Shown here: piece after piece, positions 8,501 through 16,120 of the stretch
Layout: each line of letters opens with the position of its first letter
Position numbering within the stretch: the stretch's first letter is position 1
Origin: Eubacterium sp. An11
GTDB lineage: Bacteria > Bacillota > Clostridia > Lachnospirales > Lachnospiraceae
DNA: 46,161 nt
Direction of reading: 5' to 3'
Assembly (NCBI RefSeq): GCF_002161065.1
Contig: NZ_NFLV01000027.1
Location: 1-46,161, forward strand
Notes under the pieces: model-generated
What the model saw: the letters and a program-made list of their open reading frames with translations, nothing else
Told to the model about the DNA's origin: nothing
Databases searched by the model: none
Translations under genes and position numbers: made by a program

Positions 8501-10494
8501 AGCTCATTGGAAACTGCTGTGTGCGGTGTGCGAACTTCCGACTGTATATCACTGCCGTTAAACACAGACTTTTGAATCTCCGGCTGCGCCAGATAAGGCT
8601 GTCTCGCATCAAAGCGAATGTACCCACTGGATGAACTGGTAGAATAATCTTTCACATCCGAATTGTCAAACGGAACCTTATATTTTGTTAGATCACTGCC
8701 ATTCTGCGGGCCTCCGTCATCCTGTCTGCTGCATTTGGCAAATGTATAGCGCAATGTCATCTGGGAACCTGAAAACAGGGTATAAAAAGAACTTCCTGCA
8801 TTGCCTGAAACGGCTGCAGAGCTTAAAGAATAAATATACGCCTTGTTACCCTGTTGATACACCCCTTTGCTGTATCCCAGATATTGATTGGCTGCGTTGA
8901 TCGCATAAAAATAGTCTGCTTCTTTTGAAAACTCAATTCCCTGCTGTGCATCCACATCTCGGAATCTGGTAAATCCCTTGACCTGAATCGGTGTCTGCGT
9001 ACCATGAATATAAAAAGAATACCGGAGAGTCACTGCATCGCAGAAACTGGTCAGAACCCCGATGGAGCCGACAGACTTTCCACCGATAAAACAGAACAGC
9101 GGGCCTCCGGTATCATCCAACGCACCATCCGCAATGGCATTCCTGACATCTTCTGTTCCTTTTGGCTTCTTAGTAAAATCCGTGACTACCGCTTTCATAT
9201 CAATCGCGTACGATCTGCCAGAACTTCTGTCATAGTATCTTCCCACATTGTAGTAGGTACAGCTTAAATTATTCTTCATGGAAGCCGTCAGCTTATACAC
9301 CCGGCCGCCTACAATATTCGGAGTCATGGTTGCCAGACCGATGCCTCCCACATGCTGAGCCTTTTTGGGATCATTGACATAATAACTGGCATTTCTGGAA
9401 CCATTCTGCGTGGATAAAGAAGCCGTGGTATCGGAACCCCAGTGAGGAGTAAAAGATACGTACTCGTTGTGCTTCTCTGTGATATCATTCTGAATGGCCT
9501 TTCTGGATGCGAGCATCGTCACCTTGCCGCTGTTCCCGATCTTCTGCCCTTTTCCATTCTTTCCCTGCAGAATGAATGTCTCATACGTCGCCTTCGGCAT
9601 ATTAAAATCATTCTGCGCCCGGGCGGCTGCACGCAGAAGGTTCCGGTTTAAAAGCTGATCAAACACCGTATTCTCTTCCCCGGAATCCGGCTGAGATTCC
9701 ATCTCATGATTCTTCCCGCCGGCCGTTCCGTCAGAAACTCCGGAGTCTTCCGCTGCAGTTTCTGGATCTTTTCCGGAGTCCGAGGCAGCTCCTTTTTCAC
9801 CAGACGCTTCCTCTGAAGAGTCCTGCCGACTGTTCCCGGAAGCCTCTTCCTCATCCTTCTTATCTCCTCCCGGCATCTCTGACTGATCCCCGGAAGAGGA
9901 AGTGCCCGGTCGATTCTCTTCCTTGTTCCCGCCAGGATTCTTACCTTCCGAACTCTCTCCATTCTGACCTTCCGGATCCTCCTTTCCGGAACTTGCCTCC
10001 GGATTCTTATCTCCTGCACCGCCTCCCGGGTTCTCCCCGCCGGAACTTCCATCCGGGTTCCTGTCTTCCGGGTTCCCATCTGAAGGCGTCATTCCTGTGC
10101 CGCTTTCTCCGGAATCTTCCTCTTCTGAATCATCCGCACTTTCATCTGAATCGTTCTCTCCTGTGCCGCTTTTACTTCCATCCGAATAACCTTCCCTGCC
10201 GGCGGCACCGCTGCCCGCGCTTTTATCTTCCGCCTTCTTTTCCGAGACTGCAATCCGGTTTCTTCCGAAAGGCATCTGCACGTTTCCTTTTTGTCCCGTT
10301 CCTGCCGTTTGTACCGTATCATTGTTCCTCCTGATCTTCTGTGTTGTCTCATCGGCTGTTCCCGCTTTCTCCTTCGCATCAGTAAAGACCGCTGTCATTC
10401 CTGCCGCGCCGACGTACAGAGGCGCCGGGACCTGCTGAAAAACCAGACACATGGTCAGCAGCAAAAGCAGCCATCTTTTCAGATGATTCTTCAT
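2557..10494 (-). CDS. Giant sortase-anchored surface protein, isopeptide/Cna-B/InlB repeats
   Basis: 2645 aa. A Sec signal (KR, then LLLLLTMCLVF, cut near VGAAG) is followed by a Gly/Ser/Glu/Asp-rich disordered zone (about 60-285) and a fimbrial-adhesin-like head (about 300-810). Three SpaA/Cna-B domains follow (about 813-1165, first motif VRKVNKEGKPVKGVTFGIF), with three DUF11-like 'NTG' isopeptide modules (near 1175, 1368 and 1626). Seven Listeria-Bacteroides (InlB B-type) repeats with FLGW and LYAxW motifs cover about 1785-2395, a fourth DUF11-like module starts near 2438, and the C-terminus has VPKTGD, one hydrophobic helix and a basic tail. The sorting motif is a VPxTG variant of LPxTG. 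An acidic 10-residue repeat (encoded at 6001-6120) lies inside the second DUF11-like module. The ATG is supported by AAAGGAGAA. No sortase gene is in the window. Adhesion to host or dietary ligands is the likely role; the ligand is unknown. Confidence 0.9.
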   Translation of the reverse strand: MKNHLKRWLLLLLTMCLVFQQVPAPLYVGAAGMTAVFTDAKEKAGTADETTQKIRRNNDTVQTAGTGQKGNVQMPFGRNRIAVSEKKAEDKSAGSGAAGREGYSDGSKSGTGENDSDESADDSEEEDSGESGTGMTPSDGNPEDRNPDGSSGGENPGGGAGDKNPEASSGKEDPEGQNGESSEGKNPGGNKEENRPGTSSSGDQSEMPGGDKKDEEEASGNSRQDSSEEASGEKGAASDSGKDPETAAEDSGVSDGTAGGKNHEMESQPDSGEENTVFDQLLNRNLLRAAARAQNDFNMPKATYETFILQGKNGKGQKIGNSGKVTMLASRKAIQNDITEKHNEYVSFTPHWGSDTTASLSTQNGSRNASYYVNDPKKAQHVGGIGLATMTPNIVGGRVYKLTASMKNNLSCTYYNVGRYYDRSSGRSYAIDMKAVVTDFTKKPKGTEDVRNAIADGALDDTGGPLFCFIGGKSVGSIGVLTSFCDAVTLRYSFYIHGTQTPIQVKGFTRFRDVDAQQGIEFSKEADYFYAINAANQYLGYSKGVYQQGNKAYIYSLSSAAVSGNAGSSFYTLFSGSQMTLRYTFAKCSRQDDGGPQNGSDLTKYKVPFDNSDVKDYSTSSSSGYIRFDARQPYLAQPEIQKSVFNGSDIQSEVRTPHTAVSNELSSVNDVFTYKVRTVCPYEDASEHHYASWVVTDQVSPYLKVEQAVIYDGTGSQASDFKIQTQVQGDGSTVVTATASDPAAQSFYEKNWYDLYITVRVKTQAQLDSLGLDFAGRYVNSGARAGRYVIDNHAVLSTGTNYTSNKVETVIPQQIKVRKVNKEGKPVKGVTFGIFVRPDADIHKEKPLMTAVTGDDGVAHFKAASFFDLSGKAGPYYVREISRGEFENVYLLDETWKYTFSSDKGNPVIYGEERDKRVSTLEDVAKILKKYTVRVRKKNKETSDFLKGAVFALYQWSAAGKSYMKVCDLEEATDEEGQMYYRNPEDITATEDNLGRFMVKEEQAPYGCYNAGMSWTFVTTDAYVQDEKNIEFLYTSENGRERTQKGELIYHNNLQKGILKIVKTDDEGALVKGALFEIKAAEDIYAPWQYKEDGTADPNQEPLVPKGMVCGYLTTDENGSAVSNPLYIGRYHITETGGAPDHVPSGEVYEVTFAYPEKDDVPVVEETVQAGNVIMRPSLAVAKLAERTRNPEGGEVEFDTGTGRYTQEKVPGIYRGKETIRYRITVTNTGNTDLYHVRVYDSMDEPNAAGQKLSDYVDKDRASFVVPAAGSYETKKGSKITVSVSEEDRRMVLLSRLPVGDSVELYFEVPVLDSAANVYQLINKVKVTASYDNNEERPGQHLIPVNTEDLVDEEGNPLTEDEDQIHIPGTPDTSVVKIADRTTGALVTDGELNGTKVPGLYYDGDTVRFDIHIKNTGTANLKNILVTDVMSEDLKQVIRENTAGFRLDSEARPAEDESTEDEPSKNESTENESSKNESTENEPSKNESTENKPAENDPTEDKRAAELTENEPAKDERPSEDKGKKEDKNDSEVTLLTGQGEYVSARQIDAARIILCENVDDVTGKGSLRPGDTIVLHFYAEVKKDAANFYDLMNKVIVNASYFTGEEDMPVPEKSDTDLIELPGVPEAKIAKLADRTTGAVLIDGRYQNEKITGSYDNGNEIVYTITVTNSGTADLYDLKVRDVMEEKLLSALDKDSIRFQDGRYTTMKGDSIETTAKNENILLMDHLKAGDSVNLLLRATVSQQAGDLFNLENKVYVTGHYRKGNEQYQQEYEKEAEAAGHSYVLEYHANNGTDEKTPDSETPAHEGEAVHINGNPFTKENYEFLGWNTKADGTGQDYAPGAEYTMPAQDVHLYARWGSKGSILKKNYTYALIYHSNNPLSQSRPDSETRCFAGTAVLLDENSFVYDGYHFVGWSMTPDDREELLQPGDSCRMPKKDLHLYAQWEKDAKVSLTYHSGIPEQEQTKTDFQTPCAKGTEITVKQCEFEREDSVFVGWSREQEASKAEFYPQDTILLERDTDLYAVWEKEKDGEEEFRYRLTYHGNNETNDSFVDFGTPCSAGTAVVLSNNLFVYDGYVFTEWNTKADGTGTSWNISDTFVMPDRNVHLYAQWKKTEKHTLTYVSNYPNRKEGEPHEERIDSETPCPEQTVIRIDGCSFQCDGHRFLGWSLTPDGSSELITPEVQYTISTNTVLYAIWTDDCEEYTLMYSSNTEGAVWEAAPDSPSPAGTPQTIIANPFSNKEAAFVGWSSDEKATADSENLLKPGQRFEQPARNTVLYAVWEEAGSHKVYYDGNGGTSTSSEAEADGRLLDEETPCVSNTGIRINPSSFVREGFRFLGWSTEKLAPLKAEQQKQSSNEEKMTWEQAMEQADIIYPGCAYTVSDSDTVFYAVWEELPKSSFDGDSPSYDGDELSESPYTPIPVTELMKDQDHVNIPGEPDLRVAKKADKTKGITLKKGRYQGKRKPGTYYEGDRVTYKITVSNYGTATVNQIKIKEIPSAAWKKALEPEGFTASVGEVLETAKGNLIRVKNKTDNTLILDTLKPNDSVTVTFEAVVTAKQVSKDTLKNTVKVTGKKYDGTSVAETEYTKDSDAIQIAAEKQPSSSVSDSVPKTGDTTPIYPLIFIGILSLTIAAAILVIQRRQKHDR
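6001..6120. repeat. In-frame 30-bp minisatellite in the surface-protein gene
   Basis: Three clear 30-bp copies (6031-6060, 6061-6090, 6091-6120) and one diverged copy (6001-6030) encode repeated SKNESTENEP-like decapeptides. Because the unit is a multiple of three, copy-number slippage would change the length of an acidic linker without breaking the frame. Confidence 0.75.
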
Positions 10495-10512
10495 AATTTC
10501 TCCTTTCTTTAT

Positions 10513-10536
10513 TGGAAATATCTGGAACAGTTTCCA
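10513..10536. promoter_or_regulatory. Inverted repeat in the surface-protein 5' UTR
   Basis: TGGAAA (10513-10518) and TTTCCA (10531-10536) flank a second TGGAA at 10523-10527, so two overlapping palindromic arrangements are possible. The site is just downstream of the -10 box on the minus strand. It may be an operator or an mRNA hairpin; neither is proven. Confidence 0.35.
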
Positions 10537-10541
10537 TATTT

Positions 10542-10570
10542 ATAGTACCATTACATTTGCGCAAAGTCAA
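10542..10570 (-). promoter_or_regulatory. Promoter of the giant surface-protein gene
   Basis: On the minus strand TTGACT (10570-10565) and TACTAT (10547-10542) are spaced by exactly 17 bp, about 45 bp upstream of the start codon. Confidence 0.7.
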
Positions 10571-10616
10571 TCTTTAAAATTATTTATATTTTAAAAATAT
10601 ATTTTCATCAAACAAA

Positions 10617-10668
10617 AAGACCCTTTCCCCCGGAGCATCTATATTGCTTCTCTGGGGAAAAGAGTCTT
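10617..10668 (-). terminator. Terminator of ilvBN
   Basis: AAGACCCTTTCCCC (10617-10630) pairs with GGGGAAAAGAGTCTT (10654-10668) with minor imperfections. On the minus strand the stem is followed by a CTTTTTGTTTG tract. Between it and ilvN (10670-10773) lie only imperfect TTATCTGGC-GTTA repeats and no gene. Confidence 0.75.
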
Positions 10669-10773
10669 ATCCTGTCTTTATTCTATGGTGTATGCCGCCA
10701 TATTATCTGGCTGTTACGTGTTATCTGGCCGTTATGGCCTGCCTTCCCGTTATGCCGATCTGTTCACTATATT

Positions 10774-11292
10774 TTATCTGTCCGTCATGCTTATGGATTC
10801 GATGGCAACGATACCACCGCGGACAATCTCCACCTGATCAAACTTACGGTTCAGCAGATTGATCAGATCATTGTTCCGGCCTTCTGTGGCCACACACTCC
10901 AGGAGCACGCTGTTGATACCGTAGTCAATGGCCTTTGCTCCGAATACCTGGGCGATACGGAAAATTTCTCCCTTCTCAAACTCGGAACATTCATGGATCT
11001 TAATAAAAAGAATCTCTTTCATGTGTGTCGGCGCATCGGTGATATCATTAAGCTTGATGACTTCCACACAGCGGTTCAACTGCTTTTTGATCTGTTCAAA
11101 TGTGGCGTCATCAGAACTTAAACCGATGGTCATCCTTGAAACCGTAGGGTCCTCCGTCACACCGACGGTGATACTGTCAATATTATAGGATTTGCCGGAC
11201 ATCATGCCAGAAATCCTTGCCAAAACGCCAATACGGTTCTCCACATACATGGACACCCATCTTTTTCTTTTGGTATGATTCACTTCTCTCAT
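10774..11292 (-). CDS. ilvN: Acetolactate synthase small (regulatory) subunit
   Basis: The 172-aa protein has the N-terminal ACT domain of AHAS regulatory subunits (VENRIGVLARISGMMSGKSYNIDSI, residues about 17-41) followed by the usual C-terminal dimerisation half (FGAKAIDYG, ECVATEGRNNDLINLL). It binds branched-chain amino acids, mainly valine, and activates and feedback-regulates the IlvB catalytic subunit in the first common step of valine, leucine and isoleucine synthesis. AGGAGG precedes the ATG at the right distance. It begins 12 nt after the ilvB stop, so both are one operon, closed by the hairpin at 10617-10668. Length and motifs are normal. Confidence 0.95.
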   Translation of the reverse strand: MREVNHTKRKRWVSMYVENRIGVLARISGMMSGKSYNIDSITVGVTEDPTVSRMTIGLSSDDATFEQIKKQLNRCVEVIKLNDITDAPTHMKEILFIKIHECSEFEKGEIFRIAQVFGAKAIDYGINSVLLECVATEGRNNDLINLLNRKFDQVEIVRGGIVAIESISMTDR

Positions 11293-11304
11293 GCTTCCGA
11301 CCTC

Positions 11305-13038
11305 CTAATATATAATCTCTTCAAAGCTTGCCCCGCCGCGGATCATCGGCAGTACCAGCTCCTCCGGTGAAACCGCACACTCGATGATAACCGGCTTGTT
11401 ATGCTCTTCTGCGTAATCTCTTGCCTCAATGATTGTCTTTTCCAGCTGAGAATCTTCTGTTACCAGATATCCCTTTGAGCTATAGGCTTCGGCGATCTTT
11501 ACAAAGTTCGGGGAATACTCCGGACAGGTCCAGCCTGGCTTGCCGCATTTGCCTTTGCAGGACTTATGATAACGCAGGCAGGTAATGGTATAGCGCTTGT
11601 TATGGAAAAGATCCTGCATCTGACGAACCATTCCCAGATAGTTATTGTTCAGCACAATATTAACCAGCGGCAGTTCCTGATTGATAGCCGTCGCCATCTC
11701 CTGAATGTTCATCTGGAAGCCGCCGTCGCCGCTGATGGATACCACTGCTTTGCCCGGACATCCAATCTGGGCACCCACTGCGGACGGAAGCCCGAATCCC
11801 ATAGTTCCAAGACCTCCGCTCTGCACCAGCCGGTGGGTGGCATCCAGTTTCAGATACTGGCAGGCCCACATCTGATGCTGCCCTACGTCGGAAGTGTAAA
11901 TGGTGTCTCTGTCCGCATATACTTTATTCAACGTCTCCATGATACACTGAGGATTCACCCCTGCTTTTACCTGGATACCCAGAGGATGCTCCTTATCCCA
12001 GCTCTTCACTTCCTCAATCCATTCTGTGTGCTTCATCGGTTCTGTGTGATCAAGAATCTTCCGAATCGCCATCTTGGCATCCGCCACAATCGGAATATCC
12101 ACCGTGACATTTCTGGAAATGGCCGCCGCCTCAATATCGATGTGGATGATCTTCGCATTAGGCGCGAACTTCGCCACATTTCCCGTCACCCTGTCGTTAA
12201 ACCGGCATCCGATGGAAAACATCAGATCACATTCATCCGCTGTTTTGTTGGCGGCATAGGAACCATGCATACCGATGTTTCCTATGTACAGCGGATGGTC
12301 CGTAGGAATCGCTCCCCGTCCCATTACTGTGGTAACCACCGGTATATCAAGCTTCTCGCAGAGTTCTGTCATCTCCTCCTGGGCATGCGCCAGATTGACA
12401 CCGCCGCCAATCAAAAACATAGGCTTCTTCGCTTCTTCTACCAGGGCAATGGCTTTTTTCAGCTGTCCCACATGAACGCCCTTATTCGGCTTATAACCGC
12501 GGATATTCACCTCAGTCGGATAAGATGTGGAACCAAGTTCCGCCATCACATCCGTGGGCAGATCCACAAGTACCGGTCCCGGTTTACCGGAACGGGCAAT
12601 ATAAAAAGCTTCTTTGATCCGCTGCGCCAGCATCTCTCTGTCTCTGACCATAATAACGAACTTGGCCACATTCCGGGTGATACCTACGATATCCACCTCC
12701 TGGAACGCATCATTGCCAATGAGATCTTCCGCCACCTGTCCGGTGAAACAGACCAGCGGAATACTGTCATAATTGGCTGTGGCGATTCCGGTTACCAGAT
12801 TTGTTGCTCCCGGACCGCTGGTGACGAGGCAGACGCCGACCTTTCCTGTCGCTCTCGCATAACCGTCTGCCGCATGAATCAGCCCCTGCTCATGTCTTGG
12901 AAGCACCAAATCAATACTATGACAATCATGGAGTGCATCTAAAAGATTGACGACCATACCGCCCGGATATGCAAAAATAGTATCCACGCCTTCTTTTTTC
13001 ATTGCCGTTACGAAAAGGTCATTTCCTGAAATCTTCAT
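11305..13038 (-). CDS. ilvB: Acetolactate synthase large (catalytic) subunit
   Basis: A 577-aa thiamine-diphosphate enzyme that joins two pyruvates to acetolactate, or pyruvate and 2-oxobutyrate to acetohydroxybutyrate. Visible are the N-terminal FAYPGG segment, RHEQG with the cofactor-activating Glu, and the ThDP/Mg motif GDGGFQMN followed by LNNNYLGMVRQMQ. The ATG at 13038 is chosen because AAAGGAG lies 8 nt upstream; a longer frame adds 11 unlikely residues. Residues 487-505 form an unusual insertion with four cysteines spaced C-X6-C-X3-C-X6-C, just after the substrate-loop region, where E. coli-type enzymes have a short Cys-free turn. The gene forms an operon with ilvN and has its own promoter. 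No T-box or leader-peptide attenuator is evident in the short leader. Confidence 0.95.
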   Translation of the reverse strand: MKISGNDLFVTAMKKEGVDTIFAYPGGMVVNLLDALHDCHSIDLVLPRHEQGLIHAADGYARATGKVGVCLVTSGPGATNLVTGIATANYDSIPLVCFTGQVAEDLIGNDAFQEVDIVGITRNVAKFVIMVRDREMLAQRIKEAFYIARSGKPGPVLVDLPTDVMAELGSTSYPTEVNIRGYKPNKGVHVGQLKKAIALVEEAKKPMFLIGGGVNLAHAQEEMTELCEKLDIPVVTTVMGRGAIPTDHPLYIGNIGMHGSYAANKTADECDLMFSIGCRFNDRVTGNVAKFAPNAKIIHIDIEAAAISRNVTVDIPIVADAKMAIRKILDHTEPMKHTEWIEEVKSWDKEHPLGIQVKAGVNPQCIMETLNKVYADRDTIYTSDVGQHQMWACQYLKLDATHRLVQSGGLGTMGFGLPSAVGAQIGCPGKAVVSISGDGGFQMNIQEMATAINQELPLVNIVLNNNYLGMVRQMQDLFHNKRYTITCLRYHKSCKGKCGKPGWTCPEYSPNFVKIAEAYSSKGYLVTEDSQLEKTIIEARDYAEEHNKPVIIECAVSPEELVLPMIRGGASFEEIIY

Positions 13039-13113
13039 GGTTCCCACTCCTTTATATTGATAATTTTGCAAAACCGCTCTTTTTTCCCTTCAAAAAAGAT
13101 GCGTAATGAGTTA

Positions 13114-13143
13114 ATGATATAACATTATTTGCCGGATTGTCAA
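13114..13143 (-). promoter_or_regulatory. Promoter of ilvBN
   Basis: On the minus strand a perfect TTGACA (13143-13138) is followed after 18 bp by TATCAT (13119-13114), or after 16 bp by TATATC. The leader from there to ilvB is about 75 nt. Confidence 0.65.
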
Positions 13144-13170
13144 CTATTGTTTGCAGATTCGTACAAAAGA

Positions 13171-13216
13171 AGACAGCACGGAAACTCCCGTCTTTCACAG
13201 GACATCCGTGCTGTCT
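13171..13216 (-). terminator. Terminator of the hydratase gene
   Basis: AGACAGCACGGA (13171-13182) and TCCGTGCTGTCT (13205-13216) form a perfect 12-bp stem followed on the minus strand by TCTTTTGT. It lies between the hydratase stop and the ilvB promoter. Confidence 0.8.
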
Positions 13217-13251
13217 CTAAATTAAACATCCGATTATCTTTAAAAATCCGA

Positions 13252-15540
13252 TTATCTCCGGTTATAGTTGATCAGACATCCTTTCAGGATGATCTCTCTC
13301 TCATCATCGGTAAGCTCACCCATATGTAAGGTAAACTCATGAAGAGCGCCGTCTTTTACCTGGTAAACGGTAAACTCTGTGGCTTTGTCTTCCACCGCTT
13401 TGCGGACATCCGGTACGAAGAGGTAATCGCCGTTGGCAAACGGAAGATCTTCTCCGTCAATCAGGAATGGAAGCATACCCCAGTTGATCAGGTTGGAGCG
13501 GTACCGTTTTGTGGCATACTCGTTGGCGATATTGGCCCAGCCGCCCAACACTTTCTGGCAGGAAGCCGCCTGTTCTCTGGCGGAACCATCGCCTGGTTTT
13601 ACAGCAAAAATAGTGCTGCCGACTCCCATGTTACCTGCATTGACTTCCGGATACTTCGTATGAATGGCATCCATGACCTCCTGCAGTTCTCCCAGCGCCT
13701 CCGTCGGGTTTTCTCCCGCTTCAATGGCTTTCTGCGCTTTCTGCACTTCTTTCGCTCTTCCCACATAGGCCGGATCCTTTCTGGAGAGAGTAAACTCTGC
13801 CAATCCGAGAGGATTAGAACGGTAAGAAGAAGTCTCGCCGGACGGAATCAGCTCATCGGTGGTGGTTACCGGATCATGAATCTCAGATACCACCTTGAGG
13901 ATCAGGTTTTCCGGCAGCGGACTCATGGCCGGCCAGTCCTTGATGTTCGGTCCCATTTTGATTTCCACCGTAGGATCTGCCACGCCTTTGCTATCAAAGA
14001 CACGGTTTGCATAAATGCTGCTGTCAAAGAAATATTTTCTTCCCTTGATCTCCACATCAAGATCGGTAGCCGGGGTCAGGAAGCCCTTGTTGGCTGCTGT
14101 CGCCGCGATAGAACGGGCATCCATCAGCGCTACGGAAGCAATCTGTCCGTTCTGGAGTTTGGAACCTTCTCTGTTCGGGAAGTTTCTGGTGGAGTGACGG
14201 ATACTCAGGCTATTGTTGGAAGGTGTATCTCCTGCACCAAAGCACGGGCCGCAGAAGGCTGTCTTAACAATGGCTCCGGCTTCCATGAGGTCTGCCACCG
14301 CGCCGTTTTTCACCAGTTCCATGAAGATTGGCGTACTTGCCGGATATACGCTCAGGGAGAACTCATCCGGTCCGATGGAACGTCCCTTTAAAATATCCGC
14401 TGCCGCGCAGAGATTCTCAAAACCGCCGCCGGCGCATCCGGCGATGATTCCCTGTTCCACATACAGTTTTCCGTCATGCACTTTATCTTTTAAGGTAAAG
14501 TCTACCTGGCCGTCCAGGCTGACAAGGGCCTTTTTCTCACAATCTTCCAGCACATCCATCAGATTGGCATTCATCTCTTCAATGGTGTAGGTGTTGCTTG
14601 GATGGAACGGCATAGCGATCATCGGACGGATGGTGCTAAGATCAATCTTGATCATTCCGTCATAATATGCCACGTCAGCCGGATTCAGCTCTTCATAATC
14701 CTGTTCTCTTCCATGAATCTCATAGAATTCGCGGATGGTCTCGTCCGTTCTCCAGATGGAGGAAAGGCAGGTGGTCTCTGTGGTCATAACATCCACACCG
14801 ATACGGAAGTCAGCGCTCAAAGATGCCACGCCAGGACCCACGAATTCCATCACTTTATTATTCACATAACCGTTTTTAAATACTTCACCGATGATGGCCA
14901 GGGCCACGTCCTGCGGTCCCACGCCCGGAATCGGCGCTCCGGTCATATACACGCCGACCACGCCTGGCATGTTGATATCATATGTCTGATTTAAAAGCTG
15001 TTTTACCAGCTCCGGTCCGCCTTCACCCATGGCCATGGTTCCCAGCGCTCCGTAACGGGTGTGGGAATCGGAACCAAGGATCATAGCGCCGCCGCAGGCC
15101 AGCATTTCTCTGGCAAACTGGTGGATGACCGCCTGATGAGGCGGAACATAGATGCCGCCGTAACGTTTTGCGCAGGTCAGCCCGAACATATGGTCATCTT
15201 CATTGATAGTTCCTCCTACCGCGCAGAGACTGTTATGACAGTTAGTAAGCACATACGGCATCGGGAACTTCTCCAAACCTGATGCTCTGGCCGTCTGAAT
15301 GATACCCACATAAGTGATATCATGGGACGTCAGTTTATCAAAACGAATCTTCAGCTTGTCCATGTTATCGGACGTGTTGTGGGCTTTCAGAATTCCGTAA
15401 GCGATGGTTCCCTGCGCTGCCTCTTCTTTGGAAGGAGCAGTACCCAGCATGTTCTGAAGCTGTTTTTCCGCTTCCGGTGTATCTTCCACGATCTCACTGC
15501 CGTGAACCAGATACGCACCGTGTTGTAATAATTCAATCAT
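13252..15540 (-). CDS. Aconitase-superfamily hydratase
   Basis: 762 aa. The protein belongs to the long aconitase/YbhJ-like branch. It has [11 protein letters not shown] (compare aconitase DSHT), AGCAGGG and GPCFGAG, the three cysteine-containing or substrate motifs expected to hold the [4Fe-4S] cluster. A swivel-domain segment follows near the C-terminus ([13 protein letters not shown], matching the usual SRNLxxxGxxP region). The probable reaction is citrate-isocitrate isomerisation through aconitate for the partial TCA route to glutamate, but substrate cannot be fixed from sequence, and YbhJ-like hydratases are poorly characterised. ATG 15540 is preceded by AGGAGG; a 17-residue upstream extension is rejected. 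It has its own promoter and terminator, so the nearness to ilvBN is probably not an operon link. Confidence 0.85.
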   Translation of the reverse strand: MIELLQHGAYLVHGSEIVEDTPEAEKQLQNMLGTAPSKEEAAQGTIAYGILKAHNTSDNMDKLKIRFDKLTSHDITYVGIIQTARASGLEKFPMPYVLTNCHNSLCAVGGTINEDDHMFGLTCAKRYGGIYVPPHQAVIHQFAREMLACGGAMILGSDSHTRYGALGTMAMGEGGPELVKQLLNQTYDINMPGVVGVYMTGAPIPGVGPQDVALAIIGEVFKNGYVNNKVMEFVGPGVASLSADFRIGVDVMTTETTCLSSIWRTDETIREFYEIHGREQDYEELNPADVAYYDGMIKIDLSTIRPMIAMPFHPSNTYTIEEMNANLMDVLEDCEKKALVSLDGQVDFTLKDKVHDGKLYVEQGIIAGCAGGGFENLCAAADILKGRSIGPDEFSLSVYPASTPIFMELVKNGAVADLMEAGAIVKTAFCGPCFGAGDTPSNNSLSIRHSTRNFPNREGSKLQNGQIASVALMDARSIAATAANKGFLTPATDLDVEIKGRKYFFDSSIYANRVFDSKGVADPTVEIKMGPNIKDWPAMSPLPENLILKVVSEIHDPVTTTDELIPSGETSSYRSNPLGLAEFTLSRKDPAYVGRAKEVQKAQKAIEAGENPTEALGELQEVMDAIHTKYPEVNAGNMGVGSTIFAVKPGDGSAREQAASCQKVLGGWANIANEYATKRYRSNLINWGMLPFLIDGEDLPFANGDYLFVPDVRKAVEDKATEFTVYQVKDGALHEFTLHMGELTDDEREIILKGCLINYNRR

Positions 15541-15665
15541 GTTTCTGTCCTCCTGTGTGTCTGTGATGTTTTGCAATGAAAAATACTGCAAAATCTATAT
15601 TTCAAGGCAAAATTACTGCCCTATTTCACTCAGTTTTTCCGCCTTCACAACAAAATATCGCTCTT

Positions 15666-15694
15666 ATTTTATCATTATCCCTGAAAGTTGACAA
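15666..15694 (-). promoter_or_regulatory. Promoter of the hydratase gene
   Basis: On the minus strand TTGTCA (15694-15689) and TAAAAT (15671-15666) are separated by 17 bp, about 125 bp upstream of the start codon. Confidence 0.6.
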
Positions 15695-15771
15695 GAATGT
15701 TCCTGCAGAAATGCAAATTTGTCGTTTTAATCCACAGGCATTGAAATTATCCAGGTGCGAATGAAGCAGAC

Positions 15772-15948
15772 GGGATTTGCGGCTTTGTATATATCATAGA
15801 AAAACGCAGTCAGGGAAGTCTCCTCCTCCACTTCGGCAGGCTCATAATAAGCCCTCTTTTTACGACTACGGCCACGCCTGCGCTCACAGTCGTCGTCGAT
15901 CTTCCCCGATCCGTTTTTCTATCATCATCAAACCATGCCGCAAATCCC
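15772..15948 (+). repeat. Nested-palindrome repeat, copy A
   Basis: Outer arms GGGATTTGCGGC (15772-15783) and GCCGCAAATCCC (15937-15948) are perfect complements. Middle arms ATAGAAAAACG (15796-15806) and CGTTTTTCTAT (15912-15922) are also perfect, and an inner arm GGGAAGTC pairs with GATCTTCCC with one bulge. They enclose a 77-nt core (15821-15897) whose two ends, 21 and 22 nt long, are identical to those of copy B. The core has its own GCAGGC/GCCTGC pair (15836-15841 with 15876-15881). No protein is encoded. It may be a MITE-like element or a structured RNA gene; no match to a known RNA family comes to mind. Confidence 0.8.
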
Positions 15949-16120
15949 TGTTATCTGCATCACCCGGATTATAGCAAAGTCACCGGATTCAAACTGATCG
16001 CAAAGCTACCCGGATGGCTTTCTCACCAGGTTGTCACTACCCCGCACAGACATTGCTTTAGATTTTAAAATCAAAGTATTTGTATGTTTCCATAGCCAAC
16101 TGCTTTGCCAACGTAGCACA

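Noticed and set aside
11566-12942. 458-codon plus-strand frame opposite ilvB
   Set aside because: It is antisense to a well-supported gene, has a composition typical of a shadow frame (His/Arg-rich) and no ribosome-binding site or domain.
13039-13137. T-box or leader-peptide attenuator before ilvBN
   Set aside because: No T-box motif, specifier loop, antiterminator or branched-chain-rich leader peptide is visible in the short leader.
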